Part shown: positions 1-11,100 of the stretch, one piece after another
Position numbering within the stretch: position 1 is the stretch's first letter
Layout of the letters: each line of letters starts with the position of its first letter
Assembly: GCA_965197825.1 (NCBI GenBank)
Contig: CBDANW010000002.1
Coordinates: 682,001 to 746,000, forward strand
Origin: CBDANW01 sp965197825
Lineage (GTDB): Bacteria > Acidobacteriota > Vicinamibacteria > Marinacidobacterales > DATDRI01
Direction: 5' to 3'
Length of the DNA stretch: 64,000 bases
Translations under genes and position numbers: made by a program
The notes under the pieces: model-generated
What the model was told of the DNA's origin: nothing
Seen by the model: only the letters and a program-made list of their open reading frames with translations
The model's database searches: none

Positions 1-732
1 TGCACATGGACTCGGCATGTCCGAGAGCATCGAACATGAGTGCCCTCGCCTTCACAAACGGCTTTCCTGGACAGTCTTGGAGCGTTCTGAGGGCTGCGAT
101 GCAATGCACATGAGCCATGTCCAACCGCCTTGCCGCAGCGAGCAGGTAGTGGCTACCCGACACGCTGAATGAGCGGGGTGGAATAGCAATCCACGTCCAA
201 ACAGTGTTGGCCAGCGGGGCGTACCCGTCGGATCCCGGCTCGGAGTACCGGTCAACATCGGCGAGCATCACCTTCACACTGCCCTGCGGGAAGATCAGGG
301 TATCGCCAGGTTCCACCAGTATGGCCTCGCCGTTGTCACGTTCCCCGTAGTTCAGGGTTCGACCGTACACCGTACGGCCTTCTCTTCGAAACGGTACGAC
401 TCGGACTCCTACGACGGTGTCGTCGGTACCGACCTCGGGTCCAAGGTTCACGCCGATAAATGTGATGGGTGGTATGGACACGGCTAAAGGGCTCCTCTTT
501 CTTGGGTGTAGGGCACGCCTCGGGGTGGAAACCGAGTGCAGGGATTCGACTTTAGTTTGTGCCGCCGCATTGTACGGATCGGTAACGCCGGTGCGCAAAC
601 GTCCGGCACGGCGGGAGGGGCGGTGCGCGCACTCTTCTGGGTGTCCCACCCTGACACGCACGCGCAGAGACTTGGGCGCTGGCGGTTCCACAGTTGTTGG
701 TGGGTCCTCCACTTCAACGACATTGGGATCCC
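1..732 (-). pseudogene. Unrecognised ORF, cut at both ends
   Basis: One frame on the minus strand is open for about 243 codons from the repeat junction at 733 to the window edge, with no stop. A GTG at 481-479 begins a more protein-like stretch (V-S-I-P-P-I-T-F-I-G-V-N), and the middle contains E-P-G-D-T-L-I-F-P-Q-G. The frame continues straight into the LTIR repeat upstream, so the natural 5' end is probably lost; the 3' end lies outside the window. I do not recognise the family. The length of the open frame and its ordinary composition support coding; function is unknown. Confidence 0.45.
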
Positions 733-796
733 GTCCTGTGCCAAAACTCGGCCCTTTTGAAATAGACCATAAATCAGCAGCTTAGTGTCTGTGTTT
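733..796 (-). repeat. LTIR copy 1 (outer end at 733)
   Basis: Starts GTCCTGTGCCAAAACTCGGC and runs through the ATAAATCAGCAGCTTAG core. It forms the 5' breakpoint of the ORF at 1-732. Confidence 0.85.
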
Positions 797-1094
797 GAGG
801 TTCTTGAGTGCGCCCCGCAGGCGCGTATATTCCCACATCGGGTTCTCCTGCGCCCCGCGTACAATGAGCTCACGGATGTCCTTCGCCGTCGGAGGTTGGC
901 CTGGGCTCCGGTTCTTGCTGCCATCGTACTTGGCTGCGATGAGGTGGCGGTACCAGCGCAAAAGCGTAGCGGATGTGGCAACGGACGCAATCTGGGCCAG
1001 CGCCTCGCGGCCCAAAGCCTGGGCCTTGACCGCGAGCCTGCGCCGGTCGTCGTCAGAGAGCCTGAGACACTTGCCTCGAAGCCTGGCTCGGAGC
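797..1094 (-). pseudogene. LTIR-element transposase, N-terminal fragment
   Basis: The minus strand encodes the helix-turn-helix part of the rve transposase (A-Q-I-A-S-V-A, L-L-R-W-Y-R, A-A-K-Y-D-G-S-K-N-R) that is better preserved at 43884-44953 and 51476-52004. The fragment is joined to the inner part of the terminal repeat without the intervening sequence, so the copy carries an internal deletion. It ends abruptly at 1094 where similarity to the other copies stops. It cannot make an active transposase because the DDE domain is absent. Confidence 0.8.
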
Positions 1095-1732
1095 CGGCGT
1101 TACCGGCCGGGCGAGAGCCAGCCGTCGAGCACGCCGCTCCGCCCGTAGGCCGATTGGCTGAACGAACCGAACCGGGTCAGCAGCCCGTCGCTTCGAAGCT
1201 GCGTCCGATGCTTCTGGATCGAGCAAGTTTCGATGCAGAGGGAAGCGACCAGCGCGAGGACTGGCACGACAAGCAACTCCGCGCCTGCATCCGACTGCGG
1301 CCGGGTGTGGGCGTCGCCGCCCGGCGGCGCACCTCTCTCTCCCTGTGGTGGAGAGCGGTCGATCTGCCTCACGTGCGCTCGCGCCTGGCCGGAGGATGTA
1401 ATCCGGCGCTGCCCGTTCCCCGGAGAGGATCTCCGGCGGCGGGTCCGGGCGTGCTCCGGGAGACTGGGAGTGGCCGCGGCGGGCGCTGCGAGCGGCCGGG
1501 GGGAGACGTGGCGCGAGCGCGGGCGAGCCGGGCAGATCGGCGAGAATGGCGTGTAGGCGCGTTTCTGAGGGGCACCAGCCCGTCTGAGGGCGTTTCGTGA
1601 AGGAGAAGGGGCGACATGGAAGCGGATTGGGCGACGATTGCTGTGATGGTTGCGATTGGCGGTCTGTTGTGGCGTCAGATCTCGCCGACGAGCGGGGGCT
1701 GTCTGGTTTTGACACCTAGCGAGGAACCCACA
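1095..1732. other. 640-bp GC-rich stretch without a recognised gene
   Basis: Several overlapping open frames exist on both strands, as expected in GC-rich DNA, and none resembles a known family. A possible start at 1616 preceded by AGGAGAAGG reads in frame into the M48 gene but adds a short segment before a much better lipoprotein start at 1733. This may be the residue of another mobile element. Confidence 0.4.
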
Positions 1733-3067
1733 ATGAGACGCAGAAGCCGCCTTCGACTCCCGCTCGCGGGGTGTGCCGTCGTAGTGGTGCTTCTCTCCCT
1801 CACTGGCTGCGCTGGCACTAGGGTGTCCCTGCCGCAGCCCAGCCCGGCGACGCAAACCGAGTTGGTACGACTTTTCAGCGCTCCAGTGAATAGATCGAGA
1901 GGCATTCAGCCTAGCTCCCGATTGAACGTCGTGACTGAGGTTGATCGGCGTGTACTGCTGGCCGCGGAGAGAGTCTGTCAGCGAACTTTCAGTAACCCAC
2001 AGGACTGCCCTAGGCTGCTTAACAACCGCCGCTTGACCGTTCTCGCTGACGACGAGGGCATCAACGCATCCGTCGGCCAGAACTTCGATCTGACCGTGCT
2101 TGGTGGGCTAGTCCGCGTGTCCGGCAGCGACGATGAAATCGCGCTCGTTCTCGCGCACGAGTACTCCCACGCTCTCTTCGGGCATGTCGCCGCGAGCCGG
2201 AACAACTCGATGTGGGGAGAGCTGATCGCGGGACTCGCGGTAATCGCTTCCACCGCCGACACCATCACCGAATCTCGGATCGAAATGATCGCTATTGCCG
2301 GCACCGCATTGGGCGCAGCCATGGGACAAACGGTCTTCAGCAAGGACATGGAACTCGAAGCCGACCACCTAGCCCTGTTCATCCTTGATGATGCTGGGTA
2401 TGAGATGACCAAGGGGATGCAGTTTTTCCAACGAACGTACCAGATCCAAGGTCAGATGAATGTCGCCGGGCGAGGGCAGGTGGTAGGGTTCTTCGCAACC
2501 CACCCCTCAGACGAAGAGCGTCTTCTTCAACTCATGGCCACCCACAATATGATTGAGCGCGGCGCCACACGCCCGCTCTGGAAGCAGGAACAAGGTCAGA
2601 AACAGATTGATGAACCGCCATCGTCGACAGAACTCGCCGCGGTCGCCGATGGCGACGCCCAGGCGCGGTACAACCTCGGGCTGAGGTACTCCACTGGCCG
2701 CGGCGTGCAACGGAATGATAGAGAAGCGGTCGGCTGGTACCGCAAAGCTGCGGAGCAGGGGCATGCCCAGGCACAGTACGCCCTCGGGGTAATGTACGCC
2801 AACGGCCCGCGCTTCGTGTGCCTGTACCGATGCGGCGTGGCGCGGGATGATACCGAAGCGGTCGCCTGGTATCGTAAAGCTGCCGAGCAGGGGAACGCCG
2901 ACGCGCAGAACAACCTCGGGGTGATGTACGCCAACGGCCGCGGCGTGTCGCGCAATGATGCCGAAGCCGTCGCCTGGTACCGCAAAGCCGCCGACCATGG
3001 TCACGCCAAAGCGCAGAACAACCTTGAGTGGATGTACAACCATGGCCGCGGCGTGCCGCGGGATTGA
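1733..3067 (+). CDS. M48 family metalloprotease lipoprotein with C-terminal Sel1 repeats
   Basis: Predicted zinc endopeptidase of the cell envelope. The start at 1733 follows GAGGA and gives a clean lipoprotein signal (basic M-R-R-R-S-R, hydrophobic core, lipobox L-T-G-C). The HExxH zinc motif H-E-Y-S-H lies near residue 141, with the downstream E-L-E-A-D-H motif near 205 that completes M48 metal binding. From about residue 305 there are three Sel1-like repeats (A-R-Y-N-L-G, A-V-G-W-Y-R-K-A-A-E-Q-G), a protein-interaction solenoid. About 444 residues; a peptidase-plus-Sel1 arrangement suggests a periplasmic quality-control role (inference). The end at 3067 falls inside a fourth repeat, so the C-terminus may have been clipped by the junction that follows. 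Confidence 0.85.
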   Translation: MRRRSRLRLPLAGCAVVVVLLSLTGCAGTRVSLPQPSPATQTELVRLFSAPVNRSRGIQPSSRLNVVTEVDRRVLLAAERVCQRTFSNPQDCPRLLNNRRLTVLADDEGINASVGQNFDLTVLGGLVRVSGSDDEIALVLAHEYSHALFGHVAASRNNSMWGELIAGLAVIASTADTITESRIEMIAIAGTALGAAMGQTVFSKDMELEADHLALFILDDAGYEMTKGMQFFQRTYQIQGQMNVAGRGQVVGFFATHPSDEERLLQLMATHNMIERGATRPLWKQEQGQKQIDEPPSSTELAAVADGDAQARYNLGLRYSTGRGVQRNDREAVGWYRKAAEQGHAQAQYALGVMYANGPRFVCLYRCGVARDDTEAVAWYRKAAEQGNADAQNNLGVMYANGRGVSRNDAEAVAWYRKAADHGHAKAQNNLEWMYNHGRGVPRD

Positions 3068-3087
3068 CTGGTAGGCGCGGGGATGCG

Positions 3088-3287
3088 ATGAACAAAGACG
3101 ACCAGCCGACACGCGGCGGGTTCGTACCCTCGGCGATCTTGCCTTCGACCTGCCAATCGTCCCGAATTCCCTGCGCGCCGCGCCGCCGCGCCCAAGGCGC
3201 GGTATCACTTCACTCGTCTCGACCAGAATCGACCAACTCATCGACGCACAGGCCGCGCCGGCAGATACCGGCTTCATGGGGCGGGTG
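3088..3287 (+). pseudogene. Possible replication-initiator-like N-terminal fragment
   Basis: Between the Sel1 gene and an LTIR fragment, one plus frame reads D-L-A-F-D-L-P-I-V-P-N-S-L-R and T-R-I-D-Q-L-I-D-A-Q, then A-D-T-G-F-M-G-R-V-L. This vaguely resembles the start of plasmid RepA-type proteins, but I cannot confirm it. It stops being coherent exactly where the LTIR transposase begins. Treat as an unidentified gene fragment. Confidence 0.25.
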
Positions 3288-3693
3288 CTGGGCTCGTCCG
3301 CTACCATATCCTGTTTGTCATCGATATCGTCACTCGCTGCGTGTGCATCGGTGGGATAACTTCGGACCCCAACGGAGAGTGGATGAAGCAGGTAGCAAGA
3401 AACCTCACGGACATGTGGGATGGTTTCCTCCTTGGCAAGCGGTACCTCATCCACGACCGGGACCCGCTATTCACCGAAGAGGTACGTGGGCTGTTGAGAG
3501 GTTCAGGCGTGAAGCCCCTCCGACTTCCCGCTAATAGTCCGAATCTGAACGCATACGCGGAAAGATTCGTTCTCTCCATACGTCGAGAGTGTCTCGACCG
3601 CTTCGTACCTCTCAGTGAGCGACACCTGCGCACAGCGGTAACCGAATACGTAGTGCACTATCTGACCTTGCCCAGGAAAAGTGGACAGGTTGA

Positions 3694-4572
3694 TTATCTC
3701 GCATGAGCCGTTTTGAGGTCATGAATCCGTTCGAACACCATTGGGCTGTTGTAATCGAGTGACGAGTGGAGTCGATACGGATTGTAGAACCCCTCGATGT
3801 AGCTCGCGACCGCGTCTTTGGCCATACGTCGTGTTGGCCAACTACATCGGTGGAGGAGCTCGGTCTTGAGCGTGCCTAAGAAGCTCTCGGTCACGGCGTT
3901 GTCCCAGCAATCACCCTTGCGGCTCATCGAGCACACGATGCCGTACTCATCGAGCACGGCCTGGTAGGTCGCAGCCGCGTATTGAGTACCACGGTCTGAA
4001 TGATGCACCAAGCCACTTTCCGGCAGGCGGCGCCCCAAGGCCATGTGAAGCGCCTCGAGAGCAAGCTCCGCGCGCAGGTGGGGCTGCATCGCCCAGCCTA
4101 CGACACGACGCGAGAACAGATCGAGGATGACCGCCAAGTAGAGCCAGCCTTCCCAAGTCCGGATGTAGGTTATGTCCGTCACCCAGAACTGGTTCGGTCG
4201 TGCGGCTTCGAAGTTCCGGCCGAGCACGTTGGGTGCGATGGGGCGATCGTGCTTGCTGTCGGTCGTGCGGCGAAAACGCTTGCTGGGCAGACCCTGCAGG
4301 CCCATCTCACGCATCAGCCGTGCCACTCGCTGCTTGCCTACCTCGACGTTCTCCCCGTCAAGCTGGCGACGTACACGCTCCCTGCCGTAGGTACCACGGC
4401 TATGGGCGTGGATCGCTTGGATGCGCAGCTTCAGCTTCCCATCCTCACACTGTCGCTTGCTGGGCGCGCGCTTCATCTGAGCGTAGTAGCCGCTGGTCGA
4501 TACCCTCAGAACTCGGCACATCACCCGCACCGGGTAGTTGGCCCGCTCCGCGTGAATGAATTTGAATCTCAT
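3694..4572 (-). CDS. IS3-A OrfB, DDE transposase
   Basis: 292 residues. HTH_21-like N-terminus (R-F-K-F-I-H-A-E-R), then the integrase core with catalytic residues visible as T-D-I-T-Y-I, H-S-D-R-G-T-Q-Y and T-E-S-F-L-G-T-L-K. It overlaps OrfA by four bases (ATGA) in the -1 frame. A slippery A6G run just upstream (about 4600) fits the programmed -1 frameshift by which IS3 elements make the OrfAB fusion. The sequence looks intact. Confidence 0.95.
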   Translation of the reverse strand: MRFKFIHAERANYPVRVMCRVLRVSTSGYYAQMKRAPSKRQCEDGKLKLRIQAIHAHSRGTYGRERVRRQLDGENVEVGKQRVARLMREMGLQGLPSKRFRRTTDSKHDRPIAPNVLGRNFEAARPNQFWVTDITYIRTWEGWLYLAVILDLFSRRVVGWAMQPHLRAELALEALHMALGRRLPESGLVHHSDRGTQYAAATYQAVLDEYGIVCSMSRKGDCWDNAVTESFLGTLKTELLHRCSWPTRRMAKDAVASYIEGFYNPYRLHSSLDYNSPMVFERIHDLKTAHAR

Positions 4573-4907
4573 TCGCTTTCCTTCGCGAAGAAGGCCGCCG
4601 CCTTTTTTAATATTTCTCGCTCTTGCTCCAACGTACGCACTCGACGCCGTAGCGAACGGAGCTCATCACGTTCCGCCGTCGTCAGAGCCTCGCGTGGACC
4701 TTCACCGTGATCAACTTTGTATTGTTTCACCCAGTTTCGAAGGGCCGATTCCGTCAGGTCCAGTTCCTTAGCGACCTGGCCGATGCTGCCCTCGCCCTCC
4801 CTGAACAGCCGGACCGCTTCCTTCTTGAACTCCCCCGTGAACTTCCTGCGTCGTCGTTCTCCCATGGACGCCTCCAGGCGCATTGTCGCGCCTCGGTTGA
4901 TGTCCAC
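4569..4907 (-). CDS. IS3-A OrfA, helix-turn-helix protein
   Basis: 112 residues with the transposase-8 HTH (R-R-K-F-T-G-E-F-K-K-E-A-V, L-T-E-S-A-L-R-N-W-V) followed by a leucine-rich coiled coil (L-R-R-R-V-R-T-L-E-Q-E-R-E-I-L-K-K). It binds the IS ends and forms the N-terminal part of the OrfAB transposase. It sits 18 bp inside the element's left end. Confidence 0.93.
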   Translation of the reverse strand: MDINRGATMRLEASMGERRRRKFTGEFKKEAVRLFREGEGSIGQVAKELDLTESALRNWVKQYKVDHGEGPREALTTAERDELRSLRRRVRTLEQEREILKKAAAFFAKESE

Positions 4908-5186
4908 AAAACCCGGGCAGGGTCAATCACACAGAACGGAACCACCAAGGTCTCGGCAACGAGCTCCTCACACCTCTGCCGGCAAGCGCGAATAGCGCTG
5001 GCCCCATCGTGTCGCGAGAGCGACTTGGGGGCATTCTCAACTACTACTGCCGTGCCGCGTAGATGGTCGCCGGCGACGGTAGCCCCTCGGCGGGCTCGAC
5101 CGGCGTAGCGTGGAAACCGCTTCAGGAACATGCTTCGATATTCGCTCTCGACTAGGTGGTCATCTGCATGGTGACGACCCGCCCGC

Positions 5187-5290
5187 CCAAGACGATTGTA
5201 AAGCCCACGGCCCTTGGCCCAGTCGCAAACACAGACACTAAGTTGCTGATTTATGGCCTATTTCAAAAGGGCCGAGTTTTGGCACAGGAC
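5187..5290 (+). repeat. LTIR copy 2 (right terminal repeat)
   Basis: Reads AAGACGATTGTAAAGCCCAC at the inner side and ends GGCACAGGAC at 5290. It is the genuine right end of the LTIR element whose transposase fragment lies at 3288-5062. Confidence 0.88.
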
Positions 5291-6723
5291 GGGGTAGTAA
5301 GTTGGGCGCACGAACGAATTCATGCACCAACGCCGATAATTTCGGGTGGGAATCGATATTCGTGGTAACTCAGCAAGTTGGGTCGCATCGGCCCATTGTG
5401 TCGATCACCTTCTCAATTTGACTTACCCTTCGGCGCCAAGATCGGTTCGGGTAAGCCCTCGACGATGCGCGTTGATTCCACGCTGACATGGACGATGCGG
5501 CGGATCATCACGATCAGCTCGCGTGGATCGTCGAACCAAGCATTGGGATCGTTGACGATGCCGCTTTCCTTGTTTCGCGTGATTCGGTAGCGGTCGATGA
5601 ACCACTCTAGCGGTGTCCGCCCGTTGACCTGGTACTGGTGCGCCCCTGGCGGTATCCCGCCGAGTCGGAGATGGTCGTTGACGATAAGGACTGTCCTGTC
5701 GTTATCGGAATATCGCATCGCCCGCTCACCTACTCGGAATTGCTCCGGTCGCGGTTCTCCGAGTTGTGTGAAGGTAACGTCTAGCGGATATTCCTGGCAG
5801 GTCTCATAGCCGAGATGAAGTTCCGCAAGCTCACGCCCAGCTCTCGCAAAGGCATGGAAATCGTGTGCGAGCGGGAGGCGCGGCAGCTCCTTCGCTAGGT
5901 CGTTGGCGAAGCGCTCCCGGTATCCGGGCGCGTGCAGAACGCCGTAGACGTAATCGAAAATCCCGTCCTTGGTGATTGAGTTGTCGTTGTAGCGTACGCG
6001 GAAGGCGCGCAACGCCGTGTCCGTGACGTTGTCGATACGCTCCAGTTCCTGTCCGACACCCGGAAGGGCGCCCTGCGCATCCGTCGGTTGCCGATACCGG
6101 TAGCGCGGGAAGCATTGGCCCTTCGATATCAGTTCAAGATCCGGCATCAAGTCGACCACGAGGGCGGAGAACGGTTTGGTCGATCCCACGCCCGGGACGC
6201 AGATCGCTCGGTTTTCGCTGGTTTCGTTTGGAAACAATGCCGAAGTTTGAGCAGGTCGTTGCGCGAAGAACTCATCAGCATACAAATGCTGATTCACGAA
6301 AGGCCGGTAGACCACCTTGCGTGGCGAACTTAAAGGGGAATTTGGAATCCGACCAGCCTTGAGAGAGGTCTGTAATTTTGCATCCCATATGACAGATTTC
6401 GAATGCCGCTTGGTGGCTTCTGTGACGTCTTTGTCGGGATAATCGCTGAGCCAATCAAGGGCGCTCATGTATTCATCTGTCATTCTCTTTCCGTTCTCGG
6501 CGCAAACGTCATGGGAAAAGTTGTACAAGTAGGCATCTCGGCCGGTCTTGTAGCCGTTGCTGAACAGCTTGAAGATCGCATCGTCCGCCGTGCCGGCCTT
6601 CGCGCCCTTCGACCCCATCGGATAGAGCCTTTGGAACGCATCGCTGCGCTGGCCGATCCAGTCGTGATGCCGGTCGGGTGTGATCGTCCGCCAGTCCTCA
6701 ATACCTGCGATAGAGCCCGCCTT

Positions 6724-8183
6724 GGGGATGTCCCGGCCGCTGTTGAATTTGGTCGGGTAGCGGCGGCACCTGTGAATACTCTTAGGCAGCAAACTCATCG
6801 CTGTCAAGAGATTTCTGTTTGCTTCTAAGCGCGTGAACGAGAGCGCCCATATGGCGATAGCCTTTGATACGCCGGAACTTTTTCTGCGCGGTGATGACGC
6901 CAAGAGCGGTCCATCGGCGAACCATGGAAGGACTCTACCAACGCTTGACGTTTCTCGATACTCTGCGAATGGTTCCGTTGAGATTCTCAATGGCGTTCGT
7001 CGTGGCAAGAGACTGGCGAAGTAAGGCGGGCAGCGCGAGCTTCACGACCGTGAGTGTCTCTTCCATCCCTTCACGAAGGCTTCCGGCAGCTTCGTCGTAG
7101 CCGTTTCGCTCGAGCCACGACACCAATGCCTGAAGTCGCTTGCGCGCCTTGTCGGCACTCTTGCACTTGTAGGCTTCCTTCATCGTCTGGAGCACGTAGG
7201 CGTGACGAGACTTGGGAAGGTACGAACGAAGATTCTGGAGTTTATGGATCTGGCACCTTTGGATGACCGCGAGGTCCCCCAAAACGTCGACGAGTGCCTT
7301 GCGGATGCCTTTGCCTCCGTCCACTACGCAGAGAATCGACTCATCGACGCGCAAGCCTCGCTCGAGAAGGTCCTGCAACATCGCGGTGCACACCCGAGAG
7401 TTCTCCGTCGAGCCCAGCCATATACCCAGGGGCACCTTCGTTCCATCTATTGTGATACCGAGAGTTACGACGACGGTCTGTCCGGCCACCTCAAGGCCAT
7501 CCAGCATCAGTGCCGCAAGCTCGAACTCCTCTAGCCGCCGAGACAGGTATTCCTCGAGCTTCTTAGTCGTCTGGCTCACGAGGTGACGGCTGGCGGCACT
7601 CTTACTCGTGCCACGAGACTTCAACTTGGCCGCGGGTTTGTCCAGACTCGATTCGTAATTTCGGGTCGATACCCCCACCAAGATCTGATTCAACACTCGC
7701 TCTGGAAGCGGGTCTTCTTCGCGGAAGGCTTCGAAGTGTGGAAGCGACGCCTCCTCGCCCGACTTCGAGCGAACTCGAGGTCGCGACACTTGGATGCGAC
7801 GACCACCGAAGCTCAGCTCTCCGTTCGTGCTCCCACAGTGGTTATGAGTTCGCTCCTTCTCGTGCTTGCCCTTGAGCCCCGCGATCTCCTCGGCGTCCTC
7901 TCTGAGCAGTAGGTGCAGAGCTGTCAGTCCTTGCTCGTACACCCATTCCGTCAGATCCGCCTTCGTGGCCGCGATCCCAGCTATCATCGGTAGCAGTATC
8001 TGACCGACTTGGCCAACTACCTTGCCCGTAGGCGAGTGCGTTTGCTTTCTTACTGGCTTCTTCGATTTCCTAGGCATTGGTGGCTCCTTGTCCCCCTCTG
8101 GAGACGGTTTATTGGCAGACCTATTCTTAGGCCGGCCAAGGAGCCGCCGCTACACCAAATTCAACATCCGGCGGGACATCCCC
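6724..8183 (-). mobile_element. IS256-family element IS256-A, copy 1 (1460 bp)
   Basis: Both terminal inverted repeats are present, beginning GGGGATGTCCCG and sharing TGTTGAATTTGGT and GTAGCGGCGGC over about 45 bp with a few mismatches. It is flanked by perfect 8-bp target duplications CCCGCCTT (6716-6723 and 8184-8191), as usual for IS256. It sits inside the RM gene. Confidence 0.95.
6782..8077 (-). pseudogene. IS256-A transposase, nonsense-mutated
   Basis: Mutator-type transposase starting M-P-R-K-S-K-K-P-V-R-K. Compared with the intact 431-residue copy at 48943-50238, one substitution changes AAG to TAG at 6935-6937, directly after N-V-K-R-W, and removes the last 50 residues (M-V-R-R-W-T-A-L-G to S-D-E-F-A-A). 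The rest is nearly identical. The DDE residues upstream remain, but loss of the C-terminus probably inactivates it. Confidence 0.9.
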
Positions 8184-11100
8184 CCCGCCTTGCGCAGGAT
8201 CGCCAGTTTCTCCTCGCACTTCAGATAGTCACCGATATCGCGGTAGAGGATGCGACAGCCATCGTGAGCGGCATCAGGGTTGCGGACCAGAATCGTGATT
8301 GCGACCGGTGCCCGGGAGCCTTGGCCGAAGACCTTACCTCCCTCCCGGCGCGAGCGTTCTCCTTGCGTTCGCTGATTTCCCCGCAAGTTCAAAACATGGA
8401 TTGAGCTGAACTCCTCGGCCAGGCAGGCGCGAACGCCCGAATCCACGTTGCCGTCTATCCAGGAGCCGTTGGTGACCAAAGCGATGACGCCCTGGTCGCC
8501 GATCCGGTCCGACGCCCAGCGGATCGCCATCTTGTAGGTGTCGTAGAGGCTGTTCTTCAGCGTCGACTTGGAGCGTGCGGCATAGGTCTCTGCGATGCGC
8601 TTCTCAAGCTCGGGATAGTCGACGTTGGGGTTGTTGTCCGCCGAGCTCCTCTGGCCTGCCGACCACGGCGGATTGCCGACGATGACCTGGATCGGCAGAT
8701 CCTGCTGGCGCTCCGCACGCTCGCTGTTGTCCGGAAGCCATGCCTTCGGAAAGCCGGTCCTGTCCATGTATAGATTGAACGTATCGGTCAGTACGATGCC
8801 GTCGAAGGGCGCATAAGCGCTGTCTGGCCCGCGACGGCCGTGGAATGCTTCCTCGATGTGAATGGCCGCAATGTAATAGGCCAGTAGGACGAGCTCGTTG
8901 GCGTGAAGCTCTCTGTGGTACTTCCTTGCGAGATCGGAGTCCAGGATCAGCGCGGACTGAAGCAGCCGGACGAGGAAGATGCCGGTGCCGGTGAACGGGT
9001 CGAGGACATGAACGTCCTCGTCGCTCAAGCTGCGGCCGAACTCTTGGCGCACCACATGGTCGGCGCTGTTCACGATGAAATCCACGACTTCTACCGGTGT
9101 GTAGACGATGCCGAGGCGGTCTGCGTCTTTCTTGAGGGCCGTGGAGAAGAACTTTTCGTAGAGTTCCATCAGCACGTGCTGCCGCGCTTCGCTGTTGTCA
9201 AGGCCGCGGGCGCGCATGCGGACGCTTTCGTAGAAGCGCTCCAGATCTCGGGTTTCGTTCTCGAGACCGAACTCTCCGAAATTCCGCCCCAGGGAGTCCA
9301 GCGCCTGCGCCACCGGGTTGCCGGCGGAGAAATCGTAGTGTTCGAACAGCGCCTCGAAGACCGGCCGCGTCAAGGTGTGCTGCGCCATCATTTCGATGGC
9401 GTTATCCCGGCTGATCGAGGCGTTGATCGAGACCTTGAGCTCCTCGTGGAAAGCGTCGAACCATTCGCGCAGGGTTTCGTTATCGGGACTGGCCAGAAGA
9501 GCCTCGATCCGGTGGACGAGCCGCGAGAAGATATCTGCAACGTCCCTGGCCCAGGTCTCCCAGTATTTCCGGTCCCCGCATCTCTCGACGACCTTGGCGA
9601 ATATCGCGCCGGGTGGCAGGTCGAGCGGCGGAAAGGGCAGTTCGGGGGTGCCCTGTCCGTCGAGCCCATCACCGCTGAAGATGATCCGATCGGTCGGCGT
9701 GTCATTGAGGTCGATCTTGTTGATCTCGGCATCGAACCTGTCATCGTGCGAGCGCAGCGCCCGCAAGACGCTCCAGACCACGGCGAACCGTTCGTTGTCG
9801 TCGAGAGCCGCGGCCGGGTCGACGCCCGCCGGCACGGCGACCGGAAGCACGATGTAGCCGTACTGCTTGCCCTAGGCCTTACGCATGACGCGGCCGACGG
9901 CCTGCACGATGTCGACCTGCGAGTTTTTCGGGTTCATAAAGAGCACCGCGTCGAGCGCCGGCACGTCGATTCCCTCGGATAGGCACCGGGCGTTCGAGAG
10001 AATGCGGCAGGTTCCCTCGGAATCGGCCTTGAGCCATTCGATACGGGCCTTACGCTCAAGCGCGTGATGCTGTCCATCGACGTGGCGCGTTTTGCAGCGG
10101 AACGCGTCCGGCCGCTCCGCCTCGGGCAACAAATCGATGGCGTGCCCGACGATACTGTCCCAATGCGCTTCCAGCCGCTTCGAGGAGACGATCGTGTTCG
10201 TGAATGCGATCGCGCGGGTTAGATGCTGGATAGGTGCATCGCTGAGACGCTTGTTCTCCGGGTTCTGCAACGCGCGCCAGCAACCGACGATCTTCGCCGC
10301 GTCGGTGATGTTGATCTCGCTGTCGCCCGACGCCAGATGTGCCTGCAACGCGGCATCGATATGTTGCTCGGACATGGCGAGGACCACAACCTTGTAGTCG
10401 GATAACAGGTCCCGCTCGACCGCCCTGGAAAAGGGAAGGCGGTGAAGCTCCGGCCCATAGGTCGCCGGATCGTCCATGGAGAACACTTCGACATCGTGGC
10501 TTGCTGCCTTCGCCTTCGCGCCTTCCGTATAGAGACGCGGGGTGGCGGTCATGTAGAGGCGCTTCGCAGCCCGAATTCTTTGGGCGTCGTGAACCAGCAC
10601 GAACGGTGACGTCCTGTCGCCGGGACGCTCCACGCCGGTCGTTCTGTGCGCTTCGTCACAGAGAACAATGTCGAATGCCGGCGCTCCGTCGTCTTGTGCG
10701 TCTTCCACGATACCGAGCGAGTGGTAGGTGCAATAGACTACCGTCATCGCGTCTGGCCGCGCTTCTCTGAGCGCCTGGGAGATCGCCTTGGGCTCCGTGG
10801 TGACCGGGATTTCAAGCTCCTGGAGCGACGCGTCCTCGTCGTTTCGTCCGGCGCGTGTATCGGAGCAGATCCCGATGTAGCGATGCGGGATCGACCGTTG
10901 CGTTGCCCATTCCCGCATCGATTGCTGGAACAGCGATATCGACGGCACCAGATAGAGCACCCGCCCCCCGATACCCGCAACGGCTTCTGCTATGCGCAGC
11001 GCTGCAAAGGTCTTGCCCGTGCCGCACGCCATGATCAGCTTGCCGCGATCGTGATCATTGAATCCGCCGGTCACGTCGTCGAACGCGACCTTCTGATGGG

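Larger units (their letters stand above)
3663..4925 (-). mobile_element. IS3-family element IS3-A, copy 1 (1263 bp)
   Basis: Ends are TGACCTTGCCCAGG and (reverse complement) TGACCCTGCCCGGG. It is flanked by a direct ATC (3660-3662 and 4926-4928), the 3-bp duplication usual for IS3. Removing the element and one ATC restores the LTIR sequence as seen in the copy at 43816-45081. A nearly identical copy of the same length lies at 34853-36115, so both are recent. Confidence 0.95.
3288..5062 (+). pseudogene. LTIR-element transposase, C-terminal half, split by IS3-A
   Basis: rve/DDE integrase-core domain, present from G-L-V-R-Y-H-I-L-F-V-I-D-I onward, with the second Asp in I-H-D-R-D-P-L-F and the catalytic Glu in N-A-Y-A-E-R-F-V. 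The reading frame is broken at 3662 by IS3-A and resumes at 4929 (H-T-E-R-N-H-Q-G-L type sequence, one frame disturbed), ending with N-Y-Y-C-R-A-A. The N-terminal half is missing. It belongs with the right-hand terminal repeat ending at 5290. Confidence 0.85.

Noticed and set aside
733..796. LTIR copies as attL/attR sites or rho-independent terminators
   Set aside because: They coincide exactly with the ends of a transposase-bearing element at 43816-45081, 51366-52004 and 3288-5290; no stem plus T-run.
784..1600. Long plus-strand ORFs (for example 785-1600) as genes
   Set aside because: They run antisense through the LTIR transposase fragment and have compositions expected of GC-rich shadow frames.
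9872..9874. TAG in the RM gene as pyrrolysine or programmed readthrough
   Set aside because: Homologous enzymes simply have an ordinary residue before G-K-Q-Y-G-Y, and the gene has two other lesions.
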